A stretch of 64,000 nucleotides of DNA from Marinobacter daepoensis DSM 16072 (GCF_000421165.1 NZ_ATWI01000016.1:43881-107880), one strand, 5' to 3'; positions 1 to 8,478 are shown, counted from the stretch's first letter. The notes: generated from the sequence alone by a model not told the origin. Program-made: numbers and translations.

Positions 1-266
1 CTCAGTTCGGTATTGCTGGCCAGACCATTGTGTTCCAGTAAGCGTTGGCGACTGGCGTTCTCAGAGAGCAGGGTCTGAACGACGCTGGCAATGGAGTCTC
101 CCGGGCGCAGGGCATAGACCCATTCCGGGGCGCTTCCCTGAGAGGATGATGCGGTGGAGGCAGAACCTCGTGCAATGGAAAGTTCTGCTGCCAGTGAGAC
201 GGGTATTAACGCGGTAACAGCCGCGAAAATGAGTGTCCGCAGATGGTTACTGATAATGTCAGGCAT
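1..266 (-). CDS. Exported LysM/FecR-like protein, N-terminal part only
   Basis: The gene runs off the left edge, so only about 88 N-terminal residues are visible. The ATG at 264-266 is followed by MPDIISNHLRTLIF and a hydrophobic alanine-rich stretch ending SLAAE, a clear Sec signal peptide of about 28 residues. After a Ser/Ala linker comes a LysM-like segment (WVYALRPGDSI, then RLLEHNGL), the usual pattern of a glycan-binding LysM repeat. In marine gammaproteobacteria such N-termini often precede a FecR domain, but that part is not visible, so the full family is inferred. The start overlaps the 3' end of the response regulator gene by 8 bases (259-266). The two are therefore probably co-transcribed and translationally coupled, and this protein may be an envelope partner of that two-component system. 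Confidence 0.7.
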   Translation of the reverse strand, partial: MPDIISNHLRTLIFAAVTALIPVSLAAELSIARGSASTASSSQGSAPEWVYALRPGDSIASVVQTLLSENASRQRLLEHNGLASNTEL

Positions 267-987
267 CGGCAATGTGGTTGTTCCGAATCTCGTTCATGTC
301 ACCGGGCTTGATGGCCTCGAGCCTGTAGCCGCGCTGATAGATGGTTTTGATGCGAAATCCGTTTTCGGGGTTGAGCCCCAGCCTTCTCCGTAGCCGGCTC
401 ATATGGGTATCCACGGTTCGGGTGTTTATGTCCCGGGTCAGCCCCCAGACGCGTTCCAGAAGCATCTCACGGGTAAGCAGGCGGCCCTGGTTCTGGAACA
501 GGAACAGGGTGAGGTCAAAATCCTTGTCAGTGAGCGACAGTGGTTCACCGTGAAGCTGGATTGTGCGTTGTCCGGTATTGATCTCGAAGGGGCCGTATAC
601 CAGCATTTCTTTTTCGCTCTCTGGATTGGAGCGGCGCGCCAGGGCGTTGATGCGTGCGACCAGTTCGGCCGCCCGGGCCGGTTTGGAAATGTAGTCATCG
701 GCGCCTGCGTCCAAAGCACGAACGATGTCGGTTTCACTGTCTCGCTGGGTCAGGAAGATGGCTGGAACCGGCCAGTTCAGTTGGGCCCGGACGTTCTCCA
801 GTACTTCGATGCCGGTCATATCCGGAATCTGCCAATCCAGAATGATGAGATCATAGCTACGGTGCAGTATCGCCCCGAGGAAAGACTGACCGGTTGGAAA
901 GCTGTCACAGTGGTGCCCTCTTTCTGAGAGGATGGCCTGTACGTGCTGCGCCTGTTCGTGTTCGTCTTCCAGCAGAGCAATACGCAT
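259..987 (-). CDS. OmpR/PhoB-family response regulator
   Basis: A 242-residue DNA-binding response regulator. The receiver domain (about 1-118) shows the acidic pair E7/D8, the phospho-acceptor D51 in LIILDW, T80 in FLTQ and K102 in ISKPA. The C-terminal winged-helix domain (about 125-232) has the OmpR-type core LTDKDFDL, TREMLLERVWG, RTVDTHMSRLRRRL and the terminal hairpin YQRGYRLEA. It would bind promoter DNA after phosphorylation by a sensor kinase. No histidine kinase lies beside it in the window, so its partner is unknown. The only coupled gene is the exported LysM-like protein downstream, overlapping by 8 bases. The ATG start is preceded by a weak AGGA. The DNA targets cannot be read from the sequence. 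Confidence 0.9.
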   Translation of the reverse strand: MRIALLEDEHEQAQHVQAILSERGHHCDSFPTGQSFLGAILHRSYDLIILDWQIPDMTGIEVLENVRAQLNWPVPAIFLTQRDSETDIVRALDAGADDYISKPARAAELVARINALARRSNPESEKEMLVYGPFEINTGQRTIQLHGEPLSLTDKDFDLTLFLFQNQGRLLTREMLLERVWGLTRDINTRTVDTHMSRLRRRLGLNPENGFRIKTIYQRGYRLEAIKPGDMNEIRNNHIADA

Positions 988-1107
988 TGATCCTGGCCCT
1001 CGGTCGTTTTGCCTGGTTGGGTGTTCCGTTGCAGTTGCACTGGTGTGGGGTGAAGGTACCGTGCAATCACGGAATTATCCCAAAAAATGGGTTCTCATTC
1101 AGTATCG

Positions 1108-3273
1108 TTATGTAGAATTCCGTAAGCCCAAATCCGGTTTTCCATTGACGTCATTCACTGTTTGTCGGCAGGCCGGGAAATTACTGCAGCCCCAGAACCA
1201 GCCTTTTTTGCTGTGTCTTCGTACCAGCGGGGAAAAACAGTGGGGGCAGGGCACTGGTTTCTGGCTGGTGCCGTCCTGGGGCTGGTGGTCTTCCAGGGGG
1301 CGTGTACCGTTGCAGGACGGGTATCGTGTGCAGGCAAAAAAGGCACCGAACTTACCGTCTCTCCTGACCATAGGAGCCCTGCATTTAGGACAGTGCAGGG
1401 CGGGTTCTGAGGTCAGGGCGCCAGAATCCGGCGTCTGACGCCGATCCATCAGTTCGCGGATTTCCCGTTTGAGCGTTTCCAGAAAAAGCCTTGGATCGTC
1501 TTCTCCACGACGAATGCTTTCCAGAGTGGCTTCCCACACGGCTGTCCGGTCTGGCGTACGGATGGATGGCGGTAGCGCGGCAATCAGCGATTTACCTTTT
1601 TCGGTGGCGCGAATGAACCGCTTGTCCCGGAACAGATATTCCCGGCGAAACAGCGTATCAATAATGGCTGCACGGGTTGCTTCCGTTCCCAGTCCATCCG
1701 TTTCCCGAAGTGTTTTTCTAAGTTCACTGTCAGCTACAAATCGGGCAATGTTGGTCATCGCAGAGAGCAGCGTAGCGTCGGTAAAATGCTTGGGTGGCTG
1801 GGTTTTTCGTTCGTTGGTCTGCGCGTTGTTGCAGAGGACCGGGTCGTCTCTTTCCAGTCGGGGAAGTGGCGGCTTCTCAGGCTCCTGACCGGGCTCTTTT
1901 CTACGGATTTCCAGAGCCTTCCAGCCAGCTTCGGCAACGGCGGTCTCGGTGGCCCTGAACTGATGTTCCTGCACCGCCACGGTCAGCCGACCTTCGCGAT
2001 GGACGGCGTCCGGAGCGAACTGCATCAGGTAATAGCGGCTGATCAGGTCGTAGACTTTCTGTTCCGAAGGCGACAGTTTTCCATTCGCGGTAGGGCGAAC
2101 GGTTGGAATAATGGCGTGGTGCGCTTCGACTTTTTTGTCATTCCAGGCGGCGGATCGGCGCTCGGCCTCAGTGGAGTCGCAGAATCCGGCCAGCTCCGGA
2201 GACACCCGGCCTATGGCTTGGATAACCTGCTTTCTCTGCCCAAAGTGCTCCTCTGGCAAGTACCGGCAATCCGACCGCGGGTAGGTGATCAGCTGATGGC
2301 GCTCATAGAGGTTCTGGGCGGTATCAAGGACCTCTTTTGCTCCCATGCGGTACAGACGGCCGGCTTCAATTTGCAGGGCCGATAGTGAGAGAGGAAGTGG
2401 CGGTGCTTCGGGGCGGTCCCGGAAGCGAGCCTCTGTGATTCGCCCGGGGCGACCATGAACCGCCGCAACGATCTGCGAGGCAACGGAGGCGTTCAGCAGC
2501 CGGTTTTCTTCATCGAGATATTGCTGAAAGTCCTCACTGGGTAGCCAGCGTGCTGTAAACGGTCGCGGGTCTGCTTCTGGCTCGCTGGCCTGAAACGTCG
2601 CTTCGACACGGTACCAGGGTTTGGGTTCGAAATGTTCAATAGTATTGTCGCGTTCAACGACCAACCCGAGGACAGGTGTTTGCACCCGCCCCACGGAGTA
2701 GACGCCCTGCTCCCCCTGACTCTGATAACTGAGGGTGTAGAAGCGGGTAAGGTTGATGCCGTAAAGCCAGTCCGCCCGCTGCCGGGCCAGGGCTGAATGG
2801 GACAGGGGGCGAAAGTCCCTGTTGTCCTTGGGCGCCTGAATCGCCCGGGCCACCGCCTTGGGGGTGAGGTCGTTGATCAGAACCCGCTTGACCGGCACTT
2901 TTGCCCCGACATAGCGAATAATTTCGTCCACCAGCAGCTGACCCTCGCGATCCGGATCTCCGGCATGGGTAATCAGGTCCGCCTGGCGGATCAGGGCTTC
3001 AAGTACCCGGAATTGTTGGCGCACGCCGTCTTTGGGAACCAGTTGCCATGGATCTGGAAACATGGGCAGGTCTTCAAGACGCCATTTTTTCCAGGAAGGG
3101 TTGTAACGAGCAGGTTCTGCAGGCTCCAGCAGGTGGCCGATGCACCAGCTGACTGTGGCTGCTTCGGGGCCTTTGCCGCAGCGTATCCAGCCCTGACCTT
3201 TTTCGTGAGGAGTGGGAAGGGCTGCCACAATGGCTCTGGCCAGGCTCGGTTTTTCGGCAATATACAGGTGCAT
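1108..3273 (-). CDS. topB: DNA topoisomerase III
   Basis: A 721-residue type IA topoisomerase that relaxes and decatenates DNA by single-strand passage. The Toprim domain at the N-terminus begins MHLYIAEKPSLA (E7) and carries the acidic triad in HAGDPDREGQ (D106, D108, E110). The catalytic tyrosine is Y331 in LITYPRSDCRYL. The four-domain topoisomerase core continues to about residue 610 with the conserved LGTEATRA segment. Two C-terminal zinc-ribbon-like modules follow, CPKCRAPMVRR...CTRYPSC and CPHCFSPLVRR...CSNFPAC, each with paired CxxC and CxxxxxC motifs. Two such modules rather than none is a normal variant of bacterial TopB. The gene stands alone, facing away from bolA, with 140 bases between the two starts. 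Confidence 0.95.
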   Translation of the reverse strand: MHLYIAEKPSLARAIVAALPTPHEKGQGWIRCGKGPEAATVSWCIGHLLEPAEPARYNPSWKKWRLEDLPMFPDPWQLVPKDGVRQQFRVLEALIRQADLITHAGDPDREGQLLVDEIIRYVGAKVPVKRVLINDLTPKAVARAIQAPKDNRDFRPLSHSALARQRADWLYGINLTRFYTLSYQSQGEQGVYSVGRVQTPVLGLVVERDNTIEHFEPKPWYRVEATFQASEPEADPRPFTARWLPSEDFQQYLDEENRLLNASVASQIVAAVHGRPGRITEARFRDRPEAPPLPLSLSALQIEAGRLYRMGAKEVLDTAQNLYERHQLITYPRSDCRYLPEEHFGQRKQVIQAIGRVSPELAGFCDSTEAERRSAAWNDKKVEAHHAIIPTVRPTANGKLSPSEQKVYDLISRYYLMQFAPDAVHREGRLTVAVQEHQFRATETAVAEAGWKALEIRRKEPGQEPEKPPLPRLERDDPVLCNNAQTNERKTQPPKHFTDATLLSAMTNIARFVADSELRKTLRETDGLGTEATRAAIIDTLFRREYLFRDKRFIRATEKGKSLIAALPPSIRTPDRTAVWEATLESIRRGEDDPRLFLETLKREIRELMDRRQTPDSGALTSEPALHCPKCRAPMVRRDGKFGAFFACTRYPSCNGTRPLEDHQPQDGTSQKPVPCPHCFSPLVRRHSKKGWFWGCSNFPACRQTVNDVNGKPDLGLRNST

Positions 3274-3413
3274 GGGTATCTGGGGTTGATTGCTGGCAGG
3301 GGAATGTGTCGGTTTGGTGCTTGGGTGTCAAGGGTTCCGGGGTGTAGTGTAGTAGACTGGTGTGGTTGGTCGCCGCGACAGGCCAGTATTATGCTTATGG
3401 TAGGAGCTAGTGA

Positions 3414-3773
3414 ATGATGAAAGTACAGAAAAGCATTGAGGAGAAACTGGTCAACGGGTTTGACGCAAACGTGCTTGTGGTGGAAAACGAAAGCCACATG
3501 CACTCAGTGCCACCCAATTCGGAAACCCATTTCAAGGTGACGCTGGTGTCGGCAGATTTTGAAGGCCAGATGAAGGTGCGGCGCCATCAGGCAATCTACA
3601 AGGTACTGGCGGAAGAATTGGCGGGCCCGGTGCACGCGTTGGCTTTGCATCTTTATACACCGGAGGAGTGGCAGGCCAGTGGTGGGGCGACTCCGGATTC
3701 ACCCAACTGCATGGGGGGCTCGAAAGGGGATTCGGGCATGGACAAAAAGCTTCAACAGGGAGCTAACGGATGA
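3414..3773 (+). CDS. bolA: BolA-family protein
   Basis: A 119-residue BolA homologue. BolA proteins pair with monothiol glutaredoxins and [2Fe-2S] clusters and affect cell shape and biofilm formation. The conserved core is visible as ESHMHSVPPNSETHFKV, the invariant histidine region RRHQAIYKVLAEEL, and VHALALHLYTPEEW. The tail SPNCMGG resembles the extension of E. coli BolA. Two methionines stand at the start. The first ATG at 3414 is chosen because a TAGGAG lies nine bases upstream. The stop overlaps the next gene by four bases (ATGA), so it is probably co-expressed with the YciO-like gene. BolA rather than IbaG is preferred because of the overall fit and length. Confidence 0.92.
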   Translation: MMKVQKSIEEKLVNGFDANVLVVENESHMHSVPPNSETHFKVTLVSADFEGQMKVRRHQAIYKVLAEELAGPVHALALHLYTPEEWQASGGATPDSPNCMGGSKGDSGMDKKLQQGANG

Positions 3774-4393
3774 GCCAGTTTTTTCAGATTCACCCGGAAA
3801 CACCACAGAAACGCCTGATCAAACAAGCCGTTGAAATTCTGCGTAAAGGTGGCGTCATTGTGTACCCCACAGATTCCGGTTACGCATTGGGATGCCATTT
3901 GGGTGACAAGCAGGCCGCAGACAGGATAAAACGGATCCGTCGCCTGGACGACAAGCACAACTTTACGCTGGTGTGTCGGGACCTGTCAGACATTGGTGTC
4001 TACGCGAAGGTTGATAACACCCAGTACCGGTTGCTGAAAAACTTCACACCCGGGCCTTACACGTTCATTCTTGATGCCACAAGCGAGGTGCCGCGTCGTT
4101 TGCTGCATCCCAAGCGGCGGTCCATCGGGGTTCGGGTACCAGACAATGAAATTGTCCGTGAACTGCTGGGAGAACTTGGTGAGCCGATCATGAGCAGTAC
4201 GCTGATTCTGCCGGGTGAGGCCGAGCCGATGACGGATCCCTACGATATCCGGGAAACGCTGGAACACGAGCTCGACCTGATTATTGACGGCGGGTTCTGT
4301 GGGATGGAGCCAACCACCGTTGTTAACTTCACCGGAGATGTGCCGGAGGTAACGCGGGTAGGCAAGGGCGACCCTTCTCCCTTTCAGGACTGA
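3770..4393 (+). CDS. yciO: YrdC/Sua5-domain protein, YciO type
   Basis: A 207-residue single-domain protein of the YrdC/Sua5 superfamily, whose characterised members make threonylcarbamoyl-AMP for the t6A modification of tRNA. Motifs include GGVIVYPTDSGYALGC, the KRIRR substrate/ATP-binding region, the FTPGPYTFIL segment and RRSIGVRVPDN. The wording, such as SGYALGC rather than the TsaC pattern, and the length point to the YciO subgroup. Its exact cellular role is less certain than that of TsaC. It overlaps bolA by four bases and ends 24 bases before a convergent gene. Confidence 0.88.
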   Translation: MSQFFQIHPETPQKRLIKQAVEILRKGGVIVYPTDSGYALGCHLGDKQAADRIKRIRRLDDKHNFTLVCRDLSDIGVYAKVDNTQYRLLKNFTPGPYTFILDATSEVPRRLLHPKRRSIGVRVPDNEIVRELLGELGEPIMSSTLILPGEAEPMTDPYDIRETLEHELDLIIDGGFCGMEPTTVVNFTGDVPEVTRVGKGDPSPFQD

Positions 4394-4413
4394 GTCCGGA
4401 TTTCGAGTACCAG

Positions 4414-4452
4414 GGCGTTATGCTCTGGTATTCAGGCTGAAGGCATAACGCC
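4414..4452. terminator. Inverted repeat between convergent genes
   Basis: A perfect 10-bp inverted repeat, GGCGTTATGC at 4414-4423 and GCATAACGCC at 4443-4452, with a 19-base loop, lies across the 3' ends of the convergent yciO-like gene and the unknown gene on the other strand. There is no T-run, so it may be a weak bidirectional or factor-dependent terminator. The pairing is directly visible; the function is inferred. Confidence 0.4.
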
Positions 4453-5077
4453 CGGCGGGCGCTGCGGCCATTTCGGTGGGGCCGACCGTGCGGCGCAGGT
4501 TGTCGTAACGATGAATGACATCCTGGAGTCCGTTGAACTGCTGGTTCTCGCTGACCAGCGCATCCAGCAAGGTATTGTGTACACCGTAGGCCTGGTTGAG
4601 TTTTAGCGCATTATCCATGAAGTGGAGTGTGGGCTCTGTCTTGCTCAGGCGGGCCAGGGCTTCGGCAAACCCCCGGTTGTTGTCCAGATCCTGCTGCATC
4701 CTTTCCCGGATCTGATCGGGTAGGTTTCCTTCGAGCCTGATACCGCCTTGTTCATTTTTGCTGACGTTCAGGGCGGTTGCCGGGTGGACATTGTACTCGG
4801 CAAGTTTATGCCGCAGGGTCTCGCGAACGTGAGAGAGGTCCTGCGCTACGGTCTGCTTGTACTGGGTCAGAGGCAGGAGGCGTGTTTTCTGGCTGGCCTG
4901 GTCGTCTCCCGGTTGCGGAGACCGCGTGAAACGATCCCCGCTGTCGCTCTTGGGTTCGTGGTTGGGGGCCGGGATCGCCCCCGGCTTTTCGCCGGGAACA
5001 TCGCGACGTTCTGCACGGGCATCCATGGCTTGCTGGAAACGCGAGCTGGCTTGTATCAATGATGTCAGCAATGACAT
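4418..5077 (-). CDS. Hypothetical cytoplasmic protein
   Basis: I do not recognise the family of this 219-residue protein. It has no signal peptide or membrane segment. Residues about 20-65 are rich in Pro, Arg, Asp and Ser and look disordered (PGEKPGAIPAPNHEPK). From about residue 70 onward it reads as an all-helical domain with a conserved-looking stretch LPDQIRERMQQDLD and a C-terminal segment HNTLLDALVSENQQFNGL. The pattern of a short disordered N-terminus and a helical domain would suit a small adaptor or flagellum/secretion-related factor, but nothing shows this directly. Codon use resembles that of its neighbours. It is transcribed alone, convergent with the yciO-like gene and divergent from the chemoreceptor gene. 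Confidence 0.6.
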   Translation of the reverse strand: MSLLTSLIQASSRFQQAMDARAERRDVPGEKPGAIPAPNHEPKSDSGDRFTRSPQPGDDQASQKTRLLPLTQYKQTVAQDLSHVRETLRHKLAEYNVHPATALNVSKNEQGGIRLEGNLPDQIRERMQQDLDNNRGFAEALARLSKTEPTLHFMDNALKLNQAYGVHNTLLDALVSENQQFNGLQDVIHRYDNLRRTVGPTEMAAAPAGRYAFSLNTRA

Positions 5078-5278
5078 GGCTTCGTGCCTCCTCTTAGCCG
5101 GAAAAAAACTGCCGGATTTTGCCTGGCGGACCTGCTGTTCTCGGTACTAAAGCAGATTCCGGGCCAATACGGATAAGAACCGGGCCGCAAGCGAAGCATC
5201 GAATGTGAAAAACTGCAATAAATGTCCTGAGGCGAGGCCTGGGATGACCTGAGTCATAAAATAATTGATGCATGTCTA

Positions 5279-5305
5279 TAAAGTTATGTGCCAATTCGCC
5301 GTCAT
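5279..5305 (+). promoter_or_regulatory. Possible flagellar sigma-28 (FliA) promoter
   Basis: TAAA at 5279-5282 is followed after exactly 15 bases by GCCGTCAT at 5298-5305. The FliA consensus is TAAA, 15 bases, GCCGATAA, so the spacing and the first four bases of the -10 match, with 5 of 8 -10 bases in all. It lies 41 bases before the chemoreceptor ATG at 5347, a fitting place because chemoreceptor genes are commonly in the FliA regulon. Confidence 0.45.
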
Positions 5306-5346
5306 TATCATTGGATGTCCAGATCACCGTCCGTTGTCGGGGTAAC

Positions 5347-6963
5347 ATGAAAAAACAATATTCCATCCGTTTTCTATTGTTGGCAGCGCTGGCAGCGGCC
5401 TTCACTGTCATTCTGGTGTTTACCGTTGTGTACAGCGCCCAGTCCCAGCGTGCCCATCTTGAAGAATACAGTCATAAATACGTGGATGGTCTCGCCAAGT
5501 CCTTCTTTGATGGTCTGAACACAATGATGGTGACGGGGACCATCGGCAATCGTGATGTGCTGCGGGAGAAGGTGATGGCTCCGGAGGATGTTCTTGATGT
5601 CCGGGTGATTCGCAGCGACCAGCTCAACGCTATGTATGGTGCAGGGAATGCAGCCGAGCAGCGTCGTGAACCGCTCGACAGGCAGGCACTCGGCGGTGAC
5701 CGTGTTGAGCACTATTCCGAGAATGAGGACGGCCGTGTCTATACTCTGATCGAACCGGTGATCGCCAGCGCCAACTATCAGGGCGTCAATTGTCTCGGTT
5801 GCCATCAGGCCAGCGAAGGTGACGTTCTTGGGGCGATCCGGGTCGATTACTCGTTGGCTAAGAGCGACACTCGCCTGCAACAGCAGTTGATGGTCAGTGG
5901 AGGTATCCAGATTCTGATTTTTGTGGGTATTTTTGTACTGACAGCCGTGGTTCTGGGGCGCCTTGTTTTTTCCAGGCTGCGAAGACTCCACGACCGCATG
6001 GACGAGATCTCCCGCAATTCCGACCTGTCCATTGAGCTTGAGGTCACCAGAAACGACGAGATCGGGTCGGTTTCCCGCGCGTTTAATCGTATGGTGGCCA
6101 AAATCCGCGCCAGTATGCATACCGTTATGGACAATGCCGAGCAGGTAGAAGCCGCGGCTCGCACCATCGCAGGAAAGGCCGAGACAACGGAGCGAGAGGT
6201 GCTTGCCCAGAAAGACAACACGGATCAGGTTGCAAGCGCAACAACGGAAATGGCTGCTTCGGCGGTTCAGGTTCGCGAGAATGCAGTGACAACAGCACGC
6301 AAGTCGGCCGATACCGCAGGTTCTGCGCAAACCGGGGAGCAGTTGGCCCGCAATGCGGTTCAGGGCATAGAATCCCTGAACGCGGAGGTTCAGAACGGAG
6401 CGCAGCGCATTGAGCAACTAGACCAGCGCACGAGCGAAATGGCCTCCCGCCTGGAGCTGATTTCCGAGATCGCGGACCAAACCAACCTGCTGGCATTGAA
6501 TGCGGCCATTGAAGCGGCGAGAGCCGGAGAGCAGGGGCGTGGCTTTGCGGTTGTCGCAGATGAGGTTCGTGCTCTGGCATCCCGAACCCAGGCATCCACC
6601 GAGGAGATTCGTCAGACCATAGAGGGCCTGAAGAAAGAAGTAGTGGATTGCGTTGGCACCATGCGCCATGCCTCTGAGCTTGCTCAGCATCAGGTAGATT
6701 CCATCCTGAAAGTTGAAACCGAGCTGCAGACCATAGCGGCTGCCGTGCGTGAGATCACGGGGCTGAATGAGGAAATGGAAAGCGCAGCCAACGAGCAGAG
6801 TGAGGTGTCCGATTCCATCAACCAGAACGTGATCGAAATCAGTCGCTCTGCCGAACAGACCTCCAGCGACGCTCAGGAAACGGCGCGGATTGCCGGTGAT
6901 CTTCTGGCCATGGCGGAGACTCTGCGAAAAACCATCGAACAGTTCCGCCTGGCCCAAAGCTGA
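5347..6963 (+). CDS. Methyl-accepting chemotaxis protein with periplasmic c-type heme motif
   Basis: A 538-residue transmembrane chemoreceptor. ATG 5347 is chosen because it is preceded by GGGGTAAC and immediately gives a short basic N-terminus and TM1 (about 8-30). The periplasmic part (about 31-184) contains C149-L-G-C152-H153, a CxxCH c-type heme attachment site, inside a segment (NCLGCHQASEGDVLGAIRVDYS) typical of heme-PAS sensor domains of the DUF3365/Tll0287-like type. TM2 is about 185-207, followed by a HAMP domain to about 257 and a long helical signalling domain. The conserved hairpin tip reads DQTNLLALNAAIEAARAGE. It would signal through CheW/CheA to the flagellar motor, probably in response to redox state, oxygen, NO or a related ligand. 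The ligand is inferred from the heme motif alone. No che genes are nearby, so it is an orphan receptor, possibly expressed from the FliA-like site upstream. Confidence 0.93.
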   Translation: MKKQYSIRFLLLAALAAAFTVILVFTVVYSAQSQRAHLEEYSHKYVDGLAKSFFDGLNTMMVTGTIGNRDVLREKVMAPEDVLDVRVIRSDQLNAMYGAGNAAEQRREPLDRQALGGDRVEHYSENEDGRVYTLIEPVIASANYQGVNCLGCHQASEGDVLGAIRVDYSLAKSDTRLQQQLMVSGGIQILIFVGIFVLTAVVLGRLVFSRLRRLHDRMDEISRNSDLSIELEVTRNDEIGSVSRAFNRMVAKIRASMHTVMDNAEQVEAAARTIAGKAETTEREVLAQKDNTDQVASATTEMAASAVQVRENAVTTARKSADTAGSAQTGEQLARNAVQGIESLNAEVQNGAQRIEQLDQRTSEMASRLELISEIADQTNLLALNAAIEAARAGEQGRGFAVVADEVRALASRTQASTEEIRQTIEGLKKEVVDCVGTMRHASELAQHQVDSILKVETELQTIAAAVREITGLNEEMESAANEQSEVSDSINQNVIEISRSAEQTSSDAQETARIAGDLLAMAETLRKTIEQFRLAQS

Positions 6964-6979
6964 GCCGGAGAGGCTCTTG

Positions 6980-6998
6980 CCGGGGCGTTCAGCCCCGG
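6980..6998. terminator. GC-rich hairpin between convergent genes
   Basis: CCGGGGC (6980-6986), a five-base loop and GCCCCGG (6992-6998) form a perfect 7-bp stem just after the chemoreceptor stop and overlapping the last codons of the convergent MBL-fold gene. There is no clear T-run. It is likely a bidirectional transcription stop. Confidence 0.5.
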
Positions 6999-7636
6999 TG
7001 ATCGGACACGAATGGGTTGGTGGTGCGTTCCTGGCCAAACGTTGACATAGGGCCGTGGCCACAGATGAAATTCACATCATCACCCAGAGGAAAGAGCTTT
7101 TCCCGAATGGAATGGATCAGAGTGTTATAGTCGCCTTTTGGGAAATCGGTGCGGCCAATAGAGCCGTTGAAGAGGACGTCGCCCACCTGAGCCAGCTTTG
7201 AGTCTGGGTGAAAGAACACCACATGGCCGGGTGTGTGGCCTGGACAATGCAGGACCGACAGGCTCTCATGTCCGATGGACACGGTGTCGCCATCTTCCAG
7301 CCAGCGATCTGGTGAAAACACCTCTGGTGCCGGGAATCCGAACATCTGTGCCTGCATGGCCAGGCCCTGAATCCAGAAATCATCGTCTTTGTGCGGGCCG
7401 ATGATCTCGACCCCTTCCGATTTCGCCAGCTCTGCGGTGCCGCCAGCATGATCAATATGGGCATGAGTGAGCAGAATTTTTTCCAGTGTGATTGCTTCGG
7501 CCTTCACGGCGGCCCGAATTCGGTCAAGATCGCCTCCCGGGTCGACGACGGCGGCTTTGCAGGTCTCGGTGCACCAGAGCAGAGTGCAGTTTTGTTCGAA
7601 TGGGGTCACGGGGATCACGCGGTACTTCAGGGACAT
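6989..7636 (-). CDS. MBL-fold metallo-hydrolase, YcbL / glyoxalase II-like
   Basis: A 215-residue metallo-beta-lactamase-fold hydrolase. The zinc ligands are visible as THAHIDHAGG, CPGHTPGHV, GDVLF and the C-terminal FICGHGP histidine. The single-domain length without the extra C-terminal helical domain of classical glyoxalase II matches the YcbL (type II glyoxalase) group, which can hydrolyse S-lactoylglutathione or related thioesters. Exact substrate is inferred. The cell location is cytoplasmic, as no signal peptide is seen. It is transcribed away from the SMC-like operon, with only 59 bases between the two starts, so the intergenic region must hold both promoters. Confidence 0.88.
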   Translation of the reverse strand: MSLKYRVIPVTPFEQNCTLLWCTETCKAAVVDPGGDLDRIRAAVKAEAITLEKILLTHAHIDHAGGTAELAKSEGVEIIGPHKDDDFWIQGLAMQAQMFGFPAPEVFSPDRWLEDGDTVSIGHESLSVLHCPGHTPGHVVFFHPDSKLAQVGDVLFNGSIGRTDFPKGDYNTLIHSIREKLFPLGDDVNFICGHGPMSTFGQERTTNPFVSDHRG

Positions 7637-7695
7637 AATCTGCCTCGGGTTGTAAACTTTCCGGCAAGTTTATCAAGGCGGCAACAGGTGAGCCA

Positions 7696-8478
7696 TTGAA
7701 CGACTACCTCGAGAAAATCCTTAAGGGCCAGGCAATCAACTATGAGGCCTTTCTGAAAAAACTGCCGGAGCCTTTCAGACGTCAGAGCAGGGCGTTATTT
7801 GCAACCAAACGCGTTTCCCCAAACCGATGGAGGGTGACAGTGTTGGATCAGCAAGCCTTCGAAGCTCTTCAGCAACAGATGGTTGTGCCTTTGAGTCGGG
7901 CCGAAGCGGCCAGTAAAGGAGACTCCCATCGTCACACGACCGGCGTCAGTTTTTTGCTGGTGTATCACAAGGCGCTGTCGGATAGCCGACCGGATGTTGT
8001 CGTCAACACCGGGCAGTCCGTTGCCACAGCCTTTCAGCCAGCCCCTCGGGTGCTGGTGGTTGAAAACGAAACTAATTTTTACCACTACCAATGGATGCTG
8101 GCCTACGCCAGTGATTGTCTTGGAAAGCCGCTGACGTTGTCGGATTGTGATGTGGTGTTCGGCAGTGGCAACCGGATCACGCGGCGGGCCGATGTCGATT
8201 GGTTGGCGGGCTACGATGAAGTCCTGTGTGCTTTCGACTACGATGCAGGCGGGTTGCAGATGTTCAGAACCGTCCAGGCGACCCTGGGCCGTAAAGCGCA
8301 GTATCTGCAGCCGTCGGACTGGCGGCCCTGGCTGGCGTGCTTTCGCAAAACCCCCGAAACCACCGAACGGTTTACACGAGCCGTATTGCTGGCGGAAGAT
8401 CTGGGCTTTGGGCCACTGGCCCAGGCCTTCCGGAGTACGGGTAAATTCATGGAGCAGGAGATGATTCTGAATGACTGA
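7696..8478 (+). CDS. Toprim-domain protein, JetD/MksG-like
   Basis: First gene of a four-gene SMC-like operon, 260 residues. A Toprim-type metal site is suggested by E123 in LVVENETNF and by D181, D183 and G186 in CAFDYDAGGL, spaced as in DUF2220/JetD nucleases and topoisomerase VI A-type proteins. A C-terminal FMEQEMI (about 252-258) resembles the EQE motif I associate with that family. In Wadjet systems JetD is the nuclease that cuts circular plasmid DNA after loop extrusion by the SMC complex. At 260 residues it is much shorter than JetD proteins of around 400 residues, so the N-terminal winged-helix part is reduced or divergent. The start is TTG at 7696 with an AGGTGA ahead of it. It overlaps the SMC gene by eight bases. 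The assignment rests on motifs plus context. Confidence 0.7.
   Translation: MNDYLEKILKGQAINYEAFLKKLPEPFRRQSRALFATKRVSPNRWRVTVLDQQAFEALQQQMVVPLSRAEAASKGDSHRHTTGVSFLLVYHKALSDSRPDVVVNTGQSVATAFQPAPRVLVVENETNFYHYQWMLAYASDCLGKPLTLSDCDVVFGSGNRITRRADVDWLAGYDEVLCAFDYDAGGLQMFRTVQATLGRKAQYLQPSDWRPWLACFRKTPETTERFTRAVLLAEDLGFGPLAQAFRSTGKFMEQEMILND

Noticed and set aside
5374..6417. Minus-strand open frame of 347 codons inside the chemoreceptor gene
   Set aside because: The plus strand encodes an obvious chemoreceptor here. The minus frame has no start context and no domain.
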